Assembly: GCA_028692395.1 (NCBI GenBank)
Contig: JAQUXP010000004.1
Span: forward strand, 62,001 to 126,000
Length of the DNA: 64,000 nt
Direction: 5' to 3'
From: Lachnospiraceae bacterium
GTDB lineage: Bacteria; Bacillota; Clostridia; Lachnospirales; Lachnospiraceae
Below, piece by piece: positions 8,913 through 17,129 of this stretch (position 1 is the first letter of the stretch; each line of letters begins with the position of its first letter). The translations under genes were made by a program, and so were the position numbers. The notes beneath the pieces were generated by a model, which did no database searches, was not told the DNA's origin, and saw only the letters and a program-made list of their open reading frames with translations.

Positions 8913-9995
8913 TCAGTGAACGGTTTTTACCGTCTCGCCCTCAATAATTTCATATCCGGCATAATTGATGTGCTTGTATTTCCTTCCCTCTATCATGTTA
9001 ATTAAGACTTCCACACACTTTGCCCCCTGCCTGTCCGGAAATAATGACATGGTGGTCAGCTTTGGTTCATGGTGATCTCTCAGATAGATCCCGTCAATTC
9101 CCATGACGGAAAGCTCCTCCGGAACCCTGATCCCCATCTTTTTCAGCTCTTCCACCATACCGATGGCCATATCGTCATTGAAGCAGATAAACACGGTCGG
9201 TTTATTCTTCATTTCCACATATTTGCGGGCTGCTCTTCGTCCAATATCCACCAGATCGTAGTAGGCAAATTCCTCTGTTGCATTATAATAATGGTTCATG
9301 TGAACATCTATCCTGTGATCGGGATCCATGCTGTTATCATTGATGTCAATCAGATACTGCATACATTCCTCACCCATTTCCAGCATCATACGATGCTTCC
9401 AGTGCCGAAATCGGTCGCTAATATATCCTTCATTAAAGGGAATCGCAATTCCAATCTTTCGGTGTCCCTTTTTCATCAGATAATCAATCATGGTATTGAT
9501 CACCTCGTGATTATCAATAATCACAGAGGGCATGGATTTCGCATAGGTCATGGATGGCTGAAAGGAAGCCACAACAGTTGGAATATGATAATTTTTTCCA
9601 ACGCTTCTGGCATACCGTTCGGCAGTTTCTTCTGTATTAAATAAGATGCCGTCCACCAGAGTTCGCTTGACCTGATCAAAATCCTCGATGTTCATGCTGG
9701 CAAGCACATGATAGCCTCTCTTTTCCGCCTCTCGTGCCATACCGTGATACATCTGGTTAAAACAGGCTCCTGTCAGATCTGTACAGAAAAACAAAAGTTG
9801 ATTCGTCTTTCTCTGTTGCAGTGCCATCGCTACCGGATTTGGTATATAACCCATCTCATTTGCAATCCGGATAATTCTTTGTTTTTTGTCTTTCTCCACA
9901 TAGCCGCTGTTGTTAATGGCCCTTGAAACAACAGATACGGATACCCCCGCCTTTCTGGCTACGTCCTTTCTCGTTACATTCTTATTGATTGTCAT
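8913..9995 (-). CDS. LacI-family transcriptional regulator
   Basis: A 360-residue LacI/GalR regulator: N-terminal helix-turn-helix (VTRKDVARKAGVSVSVVSRA, about residues 7-26), hinge helix near NPVAMALQQ, then a periplasmic-binding-like sensor domain to the C-terminus. It most likely binds a sugar from the adjacent uptake and hydrolase cluster and controls that cluster and itself. The start is uncertain: ATG at 9995 has a weak GTGAG upstream, whereas ATG at 10040 adds 15 residues and also lacks a good ribosome-binding site. The gene heads the minus-strand run binding protein, permeases, GH3, GH43. Two nested inverted repeats lie in its upstream region (10086-10225) and are candidate operators. 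Confidence 0.88.
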   Translation of the reverse strand: MTINKNVTRKDVARKAGVSVSVVSRAINNSGYVEKDKKQRIIRIANEMGYIPNPVAMALQQRKTNQLLFFCTDLTGACFNQMYHGMAREAEKRGYHVLASMNIEDFDQVKRTLVDGILFNTEETAERYARSVGKNYHIPTVVASFQPSMTYAKSMPSVIIDNHEVINTMIDYLMKKGHRKIGIAIPFNEGYISDRFRHWKHRMMLEMGEECMQYLIDINDNSMDPDHRIDVHMNHYYNATEEFAYYDLVDIGRRAARKYVEMKNKPTVFICFNDDMAIGMVEELKKMGIRVPEELSVMGIDGIYLRDHHEPKLTTMSLFPDRQGAKCVEVLINMIEGRKYKHINYAGYEIIEGETVKTVH

Positions 9996-10040
9996 ATCTA
10001 TCTCACTTATCCAATCTTTGTGCACATTGTCCTGTAACAT

Positions 10041-10237
10041 GCCTATATCATACGTCTTCTAAGGCATATGGTCAATTCTCCAAAATGTGGTCACGAGTCC
10101 AGTTTTAAAAGTGCCCAATTTTTTGTAATACTTGCACAAATATATACAACATTTTCCTTTGTATTCATTTTTCTCTTGTGCAACTTTTTCATTTGTTTTG
10201 CAAAACCAGTGCTGCCGTGACCACAATTTACACTCTG
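10041..10237. promoter_or_regulatory. Upstream region of lacI-type gene with nested inverted repeats
   Basis: This 197-base AT-rich gap between comEC and the regulator gene holds two inverted repeats with nearly the same centre. The outer arms are TGTGGTCACG (10086-10095) and CGTGACCACA (10216-10225); the inner arms are TTGCACAA (10132-10139) and TTGTGCAA (10176-10183). No clear -35/-10 pair could be fixed. The arms are candidate operator half-sites for the LacI-type protein or another regulator. Confidence 0.4.
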
Positions 10238-12646
10238 CTACCGAAATCCTTTCACCACAAGTTTTCCCTGCTCCACGACTGCGGTTACTGCACCGCTCTC
10301 ATCGGTTCGAAAGATCTCACTTTCCACCTGCTCCAGCCGTTCCAGCGTATCTGCGTGAGGATGTCCATAGCGGTTCTCCTTCCCACAGGAAATCACCGCA
10401 ATCTCCGGTTTTACCTGTTCTAAGAATGCTGCTCTGCTGGCATTTTTAGATCCATGATGTCCACATTTTAAATATTCGTATTTCTTCAGATACGGTATCA
10501 CCCTGTCCTCCCCCTCTTTTTCCAGATCACCCGTCAGCAGCCCGTCAAATGCTCCCCAGTGCACCCCCAGGGTTACAGATCCCTCATTGGTATCCCGGAT
10601 ATAGTCTTGATGATCCGGATGCAGTACCTCCACCAGGAGCCTGCCACAGGTGATGCGATCTCCCCGCTGCAGATAGGAAACCGGAACTGACGCCTGGAAG
10701 GCAGCTGCGAGAAAACGCTCCTCTGAGGGATCCCCCTTCATCCAGACTGGAAGAAACAGCTGACCAATCTTCAGCGCTGTCTCTCTTTTCCCCACCATCT
10801 CCAGTAATTCCAGAATACCGTTGATATGATCTTCATCGGGATGCGTTACCACTATCCCATCCAGCTTCTGCACACCCTGGCTTTTTAAGAATGGAAGAAT
10901 CCGGTATTTTCCCACCTGTTTTACGCTGCTGCTTCCTCCATCGACCAGCCATGCATGTCCCTGACTTTGGATGGCAATACTGTCTCCCTGTCCCACATCC
11001 AGGGCAGTAAGGGACAGAGAAACGGGGGCTCTCCAAAGCAGCAGCACACCCGCAGCCAGAACAGCCAGCATTGGGAAAAGCTTCTGCCGTCTCCCATACA
11101 TCCAGACTGTGCTCAAAAGCAGCAGTCCATAATACAGCACGATCTGCCAGAGCTTTGGCTGACCACAGATCCACATAGCTCCCGGAAGCAGGCGAACCAG
11201 CCCCATCAAAGTCTCATAGAAAGACAAAAGAATCCCCGCAGGCAGGAGCAGGAGTTTACTTAAAGCTCCAGGTAAGCCTCCTCCTAAAATTCCCACCACT
11301 ACCCCCACGCTGGCATCGCCCAAAAGAATTCCTACCGTAGGAAGCACCAGAAGATTCGCTGGTATTCCATATACCGGAAGTTCGCTGTAGTAATAGCATA
11401 CCAGGGGAAATGTTGTCAGATTGATACTGATACAGGCAAGACAGCTGTCTGCCAGAAGTCTCTTTTGCTTTTGCCAGAAAGTACGCACAGGCTTTTGTTT
11501 CTCTCTTTTCAGACTTTTCTTGAGAATGGGATAGAGCAGACCTGCTCCCAAAACAGCTGCCGCCGAAAGCTGAAATCCACTGTAATACAGATAGCCATAG
11601 TTTGACAAAAGCAGCAGAATGATGGACAGACTTAAGGCTGAGGCCAGATCGTAGCTTCGCTTAGACACCCAGGCTCCCAGCATCACAAGAAACATCACAT
11701 AGGCACGCAGGACGGACACACTGTTTCCGGTAAAGATACAGTACCCTCCCATACTGATTCCTGCCAGGACAGCCGACACCGGTATGGAAAGCCGCACACG
11801 GCGGAGTATCTGAAACAGCCCCATGCCAAGCATAGACAGGTGCAGACCTGAGATTGCCAGCAGATGCAGCAGTGAGCTCCAAAGAAACTGATTTTTCGTC
11901 TCTTCCTCCAGCATACTTTTCTCCCCCAGCAGCATGGCCGAGAGAACTCCGGCGAAGCGATCCCCAAGAGCATTTTGAAACACGGTGGCCGCTCTTTTTC
12001 TAAGCATGCTCATCCATTCCCCTACCGGAAATGCAGCCTGCTTTTTTACATCCATCTTCTGACTCCAGAGGCGGCAGCCAATTCCCTTTGCCTGGTAGTA
12101 GGCTGCACTGTCAAACTGGCCGGGATTGCCTGGCTTTTCCAGAGACTGAAGACTTCCAAAGCAGACTACCGTGGCTCCGATACTTACTGGCTCATGCTCC
12201 TTACTTTGGATTGTCACCAATATTTTTTTTGAAATTGGAATTGCAGTGATGCCTGAAGTGATATTGGAATTTATATTGGAATTTATGTTAGTATTTATGT
12301 TAGTATTTATGTTGGTATTTGTATTGCTGTTACTGTTTGAATTTGTTTTTGAATTTACTTTCGAATTTACGTTTAGAATATTTTCTGAATTTTTTTCTAC
12401 AACTGATATGCTTTTAGAACTTTCTTCTGTGCAAATTTCTGTAGCCTTGATGACATACTGCACAGAATTTTCTTTTTCTTCCCTTGTTTCCACTACGCCT
12501 TCCAGCCAGATCTGCTGTCCGGTATCCAAGACATCAGCTGCCTCACTGACAGTGGGATCTTGCCCAGGCAAAATCCCGACTGCCGTTAAAAGCAGGATGC
12601 AGAGGATAACAGCCAGACTGGCCACACACAGGGGCCTTGCTGTCAA
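10238..12646 (-). CDS. comEC: ComEC/Rec2 DNA-uptake channel with metallo-beta-lactamase domain
   Basis: An 802-residue ComEC protein that moves single-stranded DNA across the membrane during transformation. Parts seen: N-terminal helix, OB-like domain to about residue 200, the multi-helix Competence domain (HLLAISGLHL at 261-270), and a C-terminal metallo-beta-lactamase domain (DVGQGDS; THPDEDH with H602, D604, D606, H607; HHGSKN). The start is TTG at 12646, eight bases after AGGAGG; an in-frame stop lies two codons upstream, so no longer form exists. Odd: residues 92-130, inside the OB-like part, are an Asn-Ser/Asn-Thr/Asn-Ile repeat. It is last in the comEA, regulator, kinase, GerMN operon. 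Confidence 0.92.
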   Translation of the reverse strand: MTARPLCVASLAVILCILLLTAVGILPGQDPTVSEAADVLDTGQQIWLEGVVETREEKENSVQYVIKATEICTEESSKSISVVEKNSENILNVNSKVNSKTNSNSNSNTNTNINTNINTNINSNINSNITSGITAIPISKKILVTIQSKEHEPVSIGATVVCFGSLQSLEKPGNPGQFDSAAYYQAKGIGCRLWSQKMDVKKQAAFPVGEWMSMLRKRAATVFQNALGDRFAGVLSAMLLGEKSMLEEETKNQFLWSSLLHLLAISGLHLSMLGMGLFQILRRVRLSIPVSAVLAGISMGGYCIFTGNSVSVLRAYVMFLVMLGAWVSKRSYDLASALSLSIILLLLSNYGYLYYSGFQLSAAAVLGAGLLYPILKKSLKREKQKPVRTFWQKQKRLLADSCLACISINLTTFPLVCYYYSELPVYGIPANLLVLPTVGILLGDASVGVVVGILGGGLPGALSKLLLLPAGILLSFYETLMGLVRLLPGAMWICGQPKLWQIVLYYGLLLLSTVWMYGRRQKLFPMLAVLAAGVLLLWRAPVSLSLTALDVGQGDSIAIQSQGHAWLVDGGSSSVKQVGKYRILPFLKSQGVQKLDGIVVTHPDEDHINGILELLEMVGKRETALKIGQLFLPVWMKGDPSEERFLAAAFQASVPVSYLQRGDRITCGRLLVEVLHPDHQDYIRDTNEGSVTLGVHWGAFDGLLTGDLEKEGEDRVIPYLKKYEYLKCGHHGSKNASRAAFLEQVKPEIAVISCGKENRYGHPHADTLERLEQVESEIFRTDESGAVTAVVEQGKLVVKGFR
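12257..12373 (-). repeat. Asn-rich coding repeat inside comEC
   Basis: Imperfect 6- to 12-base tandem repeats (unit like AACATAAATACT on the coding strand) encode alternating Asn with Ser, Thr or Ile at ComEC residues 92-130. The period is a multiple of three, so copy-number change would keep the reading frame. Confidence 0.8.
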
Positions 12647-12658
12647 ATATCATTCCTC

Positions 12659-13582
12659 CTATTGAATATTCAGGTAAGAACTATCCCAGGAGAACAGCTG
12701 ATCCAGCTTCACTGACTTACGCAGGCTTACATTGCTTTCTCCGTTGATGGAGAACTGCACGTTCTGAACCTGACAAACCTGCACAAGGGAATCTACAACC
12801 GAATAAATCGCTGTATCCTCCTTCGTACTGACCGTGTCCTGTCCCACCTTCTCATCAAAATTAACATAGCAGATGCCATCTGCAGTGGTGGCACTTAATA
12901 TGTTCGTATCTGACGGAAGGGTGGCATAATGTCCGCTCTCCTTTGGTCCTTTGATTAACTGTTCCACCACGACTCGCTCCAGCGGTACATTACTGCTGTA
13001 GTACACCTTGCGTTCCTCCGGCTCCAGCTTTGTGCCTTCTTCATTTGCAAAGTAGAGGGTCATGGTAATATCCTGATACGTATTAATCTCTTTTCCGGAA
13101 TTTTCCACAAAGTTTTCCGGTGTCATCAATCCGATTTCCTCACCCTGTCCATCTGTAAAGGGTTCGTTCTCCACATTGATTTTCACGAACTCCACACCTG
13201 GTATCTGACCAAATGTACGCACAAGACCGGCTCTTGCCAGAATCTCCCGGGGGCGTTCTATGGTATTATAGTCACTGTTCAGATTCAAAGTCAGAACACC
13301 GTCTTCCGCCAGCTCAACACCGATAATATGCACGCTGTCCGGGAGTATGTGAAAATATTTTTTCCGGTTTGGTATCTCTTCGATCTGCTTGTCCAGGAAC
13401 TCCTGAACACAGGCAGCAGTGTCTGTATTCTTTGGCTGGTAAGCTTCGCTGACAAGCTTGTTCTCTGCTTCATTTACATAATACAGCGAAAACTCATCCT
13501 TTGTACTGCCGGAAGCGCCACTGCATCCACATGCAAGCATACACAGTACAAATGACAGCCCATATGCAATTATTTTTTTCAT
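12659..13582 (-). CDS. GerMN-domain lipoprotein
   Basis: A 307-residue predicted lipoprotein: basic start, hydrophobic segment, and a Cys-rich cleavage region LACGC near residues 16-20. Two GerMN-like domains follow, roughly residues 50-150 and 185-285, with the repeated pattern NL(N/D)xDY / VNFDEKV. GerM-type proteins work at the cell surface in spore formation or envelope processes, and such domains often sit beside WalRK-like kinases. Here it lies 10 bases after a sensor kinase gene and 12 bases before comEC in the same operon. A role as a kinase accessory or cell-wall factor is inferred, not shown. Confidence 0.75.
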   Translation of the reverse strand: MKKIIAYGLSFVLCMLACGCSGASGSTKDEFSLYYVNEAENKLVSEAYQPKNTDTAACVQEFLDKQIEEIPNRKKYFHILPDSVHIIGVELAEDGVLTLNLNSDYNTIERPREILARAGLVRTFGQIPGVEFVKINVENEPFTDGQGEEIGLMTPENFVENSGKEINTYQDITMTLYFANEEGTKLEPEERKVYYSSNVPLERVVVEQLIKGPKESGHYATLPSDTNILSATTADGICYVNFDEKVGQDTVSTKEDTAIYSVVDSLVQVCQVQNVQFSINGESNVSLRKSVKLDQLFSWDSSYLNIQ

Positions 13583-13592
13583 ACCTGGCCTC

Positions 13593-15014
13593 CTATACTA
13601 CATATGTCAGCGGTATACGGACAGAAAAGGTAGTTCCTTCCCCTTCTTTGCTGTAAACCTTGATGGCACCCCGATGCATCACAATCGCACCCCGGGTGAT
13701 GGCCAGTCCCAGGCCGGTTCCTCCAATCTCACGGGAATGAGATTTATCAACCCTGTAAAAACGCTCAAAAATATGGTTGATGGAGTCCTCCGGAATACCA
13801 AACCCGGAATCTGCCACTGTCACATAAAAATACTTATGATCTGCGTTCAGAGAAATGCGAACCCATCCGCCCTCTTTGTTGTATTTGATTGCATTTTCCA
13901 TGAGATTTGAAAATGCCAGTGTCAGCTTCGTCTGATCGATCTCCGCATTAACCGGGCGGAAGCTGTCCTGAATCAGTTCTACCGACTGTTTTGCTGCAAT
14001 AGGCTTCAGGCGTTTTACCACCAGGGCCAGCAGATCGTTGATATTCACCATCTCGATATTCAGATCAGAGGCTTTCTTATCCATTCTGACCAGTGATAAA
14101 AGGTCTGTAATAATCTGATTTTCCCTGTCAATCTCTTCGGTAATGTCCTGCATAAATTCCTGATAGAGTTCATTTGGAACATTTTCCATACCATTTAGCG
14201 AATCTGCCAGCACCTTCATGGAGGTCAGCGGTGTCTTGAGCTCATGGGAGACATTCGACACGAATTCCTGACGGGATTCATCCAATGCCCGAACACGGCC
14301 CAGCATCTTGTTAAATGCATCGGTAATTAATTCTGTCTCCAGATAATCCGGCACAGAGATACTTTCTTCCAGATAGCCATCTGTCAGATCCTCGATGGGG
14401 TGGGTTACCTTCTGGAAAGGCTTCACCAGATAGCCGGAAAGGACATAACCCAGTATCAGCACAGTCAGCATAATAACCGCCAGCAGCAGTAAACCTCGCT
14501 GCTCCAGTATCTGAATACTGGAACGGATCTCAATCGTAGAAACTGAGATCAGAAGCACACCTCGAAGATTTTTTGTATCCGGATCCTGGATTCGAACGGT
14601 CATCTCTATATAGTTGTTTCTGTTGTCATACTGGCTGGTTTCTTTTCCCCTGAAGCAATTCACCACTTCCTGGGAAACCATATATTTCTGTCGGTCCAGC
14701 TCATAGGTATCCTTGATGACTTTAAAATCACGGTCGATAATCAGAACTCTGCCCCCATAGATATTGGTCAGCAGATTAAATTCTCCGTCAATCACCTCGT
14801 TGGAAGGGTTATCCATATAACCGTTTCTCACAAGCTGATTACAGAGAATATCACACTGATTCTTGACTGTCACGGTACGCAGATTGACTGCCCGATCCTC
14901 ATAGCTTTGCACAATTCCATTTTCGATGATAATGCTTGGCACAATTCCCACTATTACCAGAATTAACGTAATACGAAAACGAAGACTGCGCAGGAACTTC
15001 CACCCATCCTTCAT
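13593..15014 (-). CDS. Membrane sensor histidine kinase (WalK/PhoR-like)
   Basis: A 473-residue histidine kinase. Two membrane helices (about residues 12-31 and 173-193) flank an extracellular sensor domain. A HAMP region (about 194-245), the dimerisation domain with phospho-His H257 in VSHELKTPLTS, and an ATPase domain with NLMENAIKYN and GTGLGLAI motifs follow. It should phosphorylate the response regulator encoded just before it. The start at 15014 lies one base after the regulator stop (TAATATG), so translation is coupled; an upstream start would overlap the regulator widely. The signal is unknown. Linkage to comEA, comEC and a GerMN lipoprotein suggests an envelope- or competence-related stimulus, which is inference. 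Confidence 0.9.
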   Translation of the reverse strand: MKDGWKFLRSLRFRITLILVIVGIVPSIIIENGIVQSYEDRAVNLRTVTVKNQCDILCNQLVRNGYMDNPSNEVIDGEFNLLTNIYGGRVLIIDRDFKVIKDTYELDRQKYMVSQEVVNCFRGKETSQYDNRNNYIEMTVRIQDPDTKNLRGVLLISVSTIEIRSSIQILEQRGLLLLAVIMLTVLILGYVLSGYLVKPFQKVTHPIEDLTDGYLEESISVPDYLETELITDAFNKMLGRVRALDESRQEFVSNVSHELKTPLTSMKVLADSLNGMENVPNELYQEFMQDITEEIDRENQIITDLLSLVRMDKKASDLNIEMVNINDLLALVVKRLKPIAAKQSVELIQDSFRPVNAEIDQTKLTLAFSNLMENAIKYNKEGGWVRISLNADHKYFYVTVADSGFGIPEDSINHIFERFYRVDKSHSREIGGTGLGLAITRGAIVMHRGAIKVYSKEGEGTTFSVRIPLTYVV

Positions 15015-15015
15015 A

Positions 15016-15705
15016 TTATGCCTGGAAATAGTAACCAACTCCCCACTTCGTGTGTACATATCTTGGATCACTTGGATTCGTCTCAATCTTCTCTCTGAGG
15101 CGACGAATATGTACATCCACCGTTCTCACATCGCCGGGATACTCATATCCCCATACAATATTCAGCAGATTCTCTCTACTGTACACCTTGTTGGGATTAA
15201 ATACCAAAAGCTCCAGCACATCGAATTCCTTCGCCGTAAGATTAATCTCTTTTGTGCCGATAAAGACACGACGGCTCTCGCAGTCCAGCTTCAGATTACC
15301 GGCCTGAACAACCTTTGCTTTTTCTTCCTTCTGTTCCGGCTTCTGGGCACGGCGCATAATCGCTTTAATCCGTGCCTTTACCTCCAGAATGTTAAATGGT
15401 TTTGTGATATAGTCATCGGCACCGTACTCCAGCCCCAGAATCTTATCCATATCTTCTCCCTTTGCCGTCAGCATAATGATGGGTACACTGGAGAATTCGC
15501 GAATCTGCTGACATACTTCCAGACCATTCATCTTCGGAAGCATGATATCCAGCAGCACGATATCGTATTCATTTTCCCGCGCCATAGTCAGCGCCTCTTC
15601 TCCGTCGTATGCACAATCCACTTCCATACCTTCCTGCTCCAGGCTGAATCGGATTCCTTTTACGATTAACTTCTCGTCATCTACTACCAGTACTTTCTTT
15701 GCCAT
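15016..15705 (-). CDS. OmpR/PhoB-family response regulator
   Basis: A 229-residue response regulator: receiver domain (acidic pair D9-D10, phospho-acceptor D53 in LLDIMLP, switch T in LTAKG, K in TKPF) and a C-terminal winged helix typical of OmpR/PhoB proteins (VRTVDVHIRRLREKIE recognition helix, ending YVHTKWGVGYYF). It resembles WalR/YycF in sequence style. Partner is the kinase encoded one base downstream. It lies 9 bases after the ComEA-like gene, inside the five-gene operon, and may control this operon. Family certain; true orthology to WalR not decided. Confidence 0.93.
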   Translation of the reverse strand: MAKKVLVVDDEKLIVKGIRFSLEQEGMEVDCAYDGEEALTMARENEYDIVLLDIMLPKMNGLEVCQQIREFSSVPIIMLTAKGEDMDKILGLEYGADDYITKPFNILEVKARIKAIMRRAQKPEQKEEKAKVVQAGNLKLDCESRRVFIGTKEINLTAKEFDVLELLVFNPNKVYSRENLLNIVWGYEYPGDVRTVDVHIRRLREKIETNPSDPRYVHTKWGVGYYFQA

Positions 15706-15714
15706 GACTCTCTC

Positions 15715-16440
15715 CTATACTTCTATTTGATCTTTGATTTTCTCAAAGAGTTTTTCTTTAATTCCCTCCACCTTCATAATCGCTTCTATGCTGTCAAATA
15801 TCCCATTTTCGCTGCGATATGCCAGTATGGCATCAGCTCTTGTCCCGCCGATTCCGGTCAGTGTCATAAGTTCTTCTCTGTCTGCCGTGTTAATGTTTAC
15901 TTTTGTGTTTTCCAATCCGATCTTTTGACTTGTGTCCTCTGTGGGAACCTGCATGCCGGCACTCTCTTCTCTGGTATAGACAACAATCTGCATACCATCG
16001 GTCACCGGTGCTGCCTGATTGACCAGCCGATCCTCTGCATCCTCCCGCAAACCTCCTGCCATAGCAATCAGTTCACAGACTCTGCTTCCCTTCGAAAGCT
16101 CATAAACACCAGGACTGTTGACTGCACCGCAGATATAAGCTGCGATTTGATCTGTCGTTTTCTCTGTCAATGTCTCAGAGGAATTCTCTTCTGTCTGCTG
16201 TTCGGCATTTACCTCTGATTTTGTCTCGGTTTCTGTCTTGGTTTCTGTCTTGGTTTCTGCCTCGGTTATTGCGTTGTTTTTTGTATCTGTCTTCGCTTCC
16301 GGTTTTGTTTGCACTTCTGTCTGTGAGTCTGCCTGAATCTCATAAACAGCCTGTTCTTTTCCGCATCCACAGAAAAGCCCCAAAAAGCAAATAATGACCA
16401 AACCCCACGGCAAAAACCACTTATAAATTTTGTCTCTCAT
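15715..16440 (-). CDS. comEA: ComEA-like DNA-binding protein, lipoprotein-type N-terminus
   Basis: A 241-residue ComEA family protein, the receptor that binds double-stranded DNA outside the membrane and hands it to ComEC. The order is hydrophobic N-terminus with FCGC (Cys 24/26), a long Thr/Glu/Lys-rich linker (about 40-95), an SLBB domain (about 100-160) and a C-terminal helix-hairpin-helix pair (181-241, with LTGIGGTRADAI). ComEA usually has a plain membrane anchor; the CGC here suggests a lipid anchor. The start at 16440 is nine bases after GGAG; the ATG six bases earlier is too close. First gene of the operon with the two-component system, GerMN protein and comEC. Confidence 0.88.
   Translation of the reverse strand: MRDKIYKWFLPWGLVIICFLGLFCGCGKEQAVYEIQADSQTEVQTKPEAKTDTKNNAITEAETKTETKTETETKSEVNAEQQTEENSSETLTEKTTDQIAAYICGAVNSPGVYELSKGSRVCELIAMAGGLREDAEDRLVNQAAPVTDGMQIVVYTREESAGMQVPTEDTSQKIGLENTKVNINTADREELMTLTGIGGTRADAILAYRSENGIFDSIEAIMKVEGIKEKLFEKIKDQIEV
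16220..16268 (-). repeat. 12-base coding repeat in comEA linker
   Basis: About four near-identical 12-base units (top strand TTTCTGTCTTGG and variants) encode the Glu-Thr-Lys-Thr linker of the ComEA-like protein. Unit length keeps the frame, so the linker could vary in length between strains. Confidence 0.75.
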
Positions 16441-16511
16441 ATGCATTATCTCCTAACTTAAATTACCCGAAAGTAACCGTAGGGGGACCCTTGCAATGCA
16501 TAACTAGTTTT

Positions 16512-16540
16512 ATTGTAACGAATTTCAGCGGGAATTACAA
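16512..16540 (-). promoter_or_regulatory. Promoter of the comEA operon
   Basis: On the minus strand, -35 TTGTAA, a 17-base spacer and -10 TACAAT lie about 70 bases before the comEA start. It fits a sigma-A promoter for the five-gene operon. Confidence 0.6.
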
Positions 16541-16564
16541 GACGCAGGACAACAAAATTTAGAA

Positions 16565-16588
16565 GAATTCCTGATCTCAATCAGAAAT
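16565..16588 (-). terminator. Weak hairpin after the DMT-type gene
   Basis: A 10-bp imperfect stem (AATTTCTGAT / ATCAGGAATT) lies 20 bases after the transporter stop on the minus strand. Only a short T-rich stretch follows, so termination is uncertain. Confidence 0.35.
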
Positions 16589-16607
16589 TTTCCCAGGTCG
16601 TGGCTTT

Positions 16608-17039
16608 CTATTCCCATTTAAAGATAACAACTCCCACAATTGCAATCACCATACCGATAATCTTCCGCCACTCAAAGGGCTGTTTTTCTACCCCAAACAT
16701 ACCAAAAAGCTCAATCAGATAGGCCACGAGAAGCTGAGAAATTACGATCAGCATCACAGCCTTCGCCGGACCGATACTTCCCATACTCTGAATCACCGTA
16801 ATCGTAATAAAAGCCCCAATCACACCACCCAGCAGTGTATAAGCCGGTTTTGTTTCAAAAAGCAGCCCGACCTGCTCCCGCCCGGTCAGAAACCATGCAA
16901 ACACACAGACCAGAAATGCTGACAGCTGCACCCAGCCTGCTGCCACCCACATACTGCTCTGCTTTGTCACCTCCGTATTAAATACGCCTTGAACACTCAT
17001 CAGCAAACCCGATAAAAGTGCAGTAAAAACTCCCATCAT
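16608..17039 (-). CDS. DMT-type small membrane transporter (YdcZ/DUF606)
   Basis: A 143-residue protein with five predicted membrane helices and the patterns LLSGLLMSVQGVFNT and LGGVIGAFITIT that mark the YdcZ (DUF606) branch of the drug/metabolite transporter superfamily. Such proteins are half-size members that probably work as dimers; substrates are unknown. The chosen start at 17039 follows GGGG by eight bases; an ATG at 17075 would add 12 polar residues without a better ribosome-binding site. It lies alone between the V-ATPase operon and the comEA operon, about 90 bases after the V-ATPase D gene, so readthrough from that operon is possible. Confidence 0.8.
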   Translation of the reverse strand: MMGVFTALLSGLLMSVQGVFNTEVTKQSSMWVAAGWVQLSAFLVCVFAWFLTGREQVGLLFETKPAYTLLGGVIGAFITITVIQSMGSIGPAKAVMLIVISQLLVAYLIELFGMFGVEKQPFEWRKIIGMVIAIVGVVIFKWE

Positions 17040-17129
17040 AATATTTACCCCTTTTTTTCTTAGGGTATCCATCATGTGGGAGTTTTATGCCTGCAGTGCG
17101 TGCAGTAAATGCACAGACCTGCCAAATAG

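Noticed and set aside
8919..8932. ACGGT/ACCGT inverted repeat as an operator for the binding-protein gene
   Set aside because: It lies within the last codons of the LacI-type gene, is only 5 bp per arm and has no matching copy elsewhere in the cluster.
12257..12373. CRISPR-like or intergenic tandem repeat
   Set aside because: The units are short, degenerate, have no spacers, and lie in frame inside comEC.
17040..17129. Terminator after the V-ATPase operon
   Set aside because: Only short, competing GC-rich pairings without a T run could be drawn, so readthrough into the DMT-type gene cannot be excluded.
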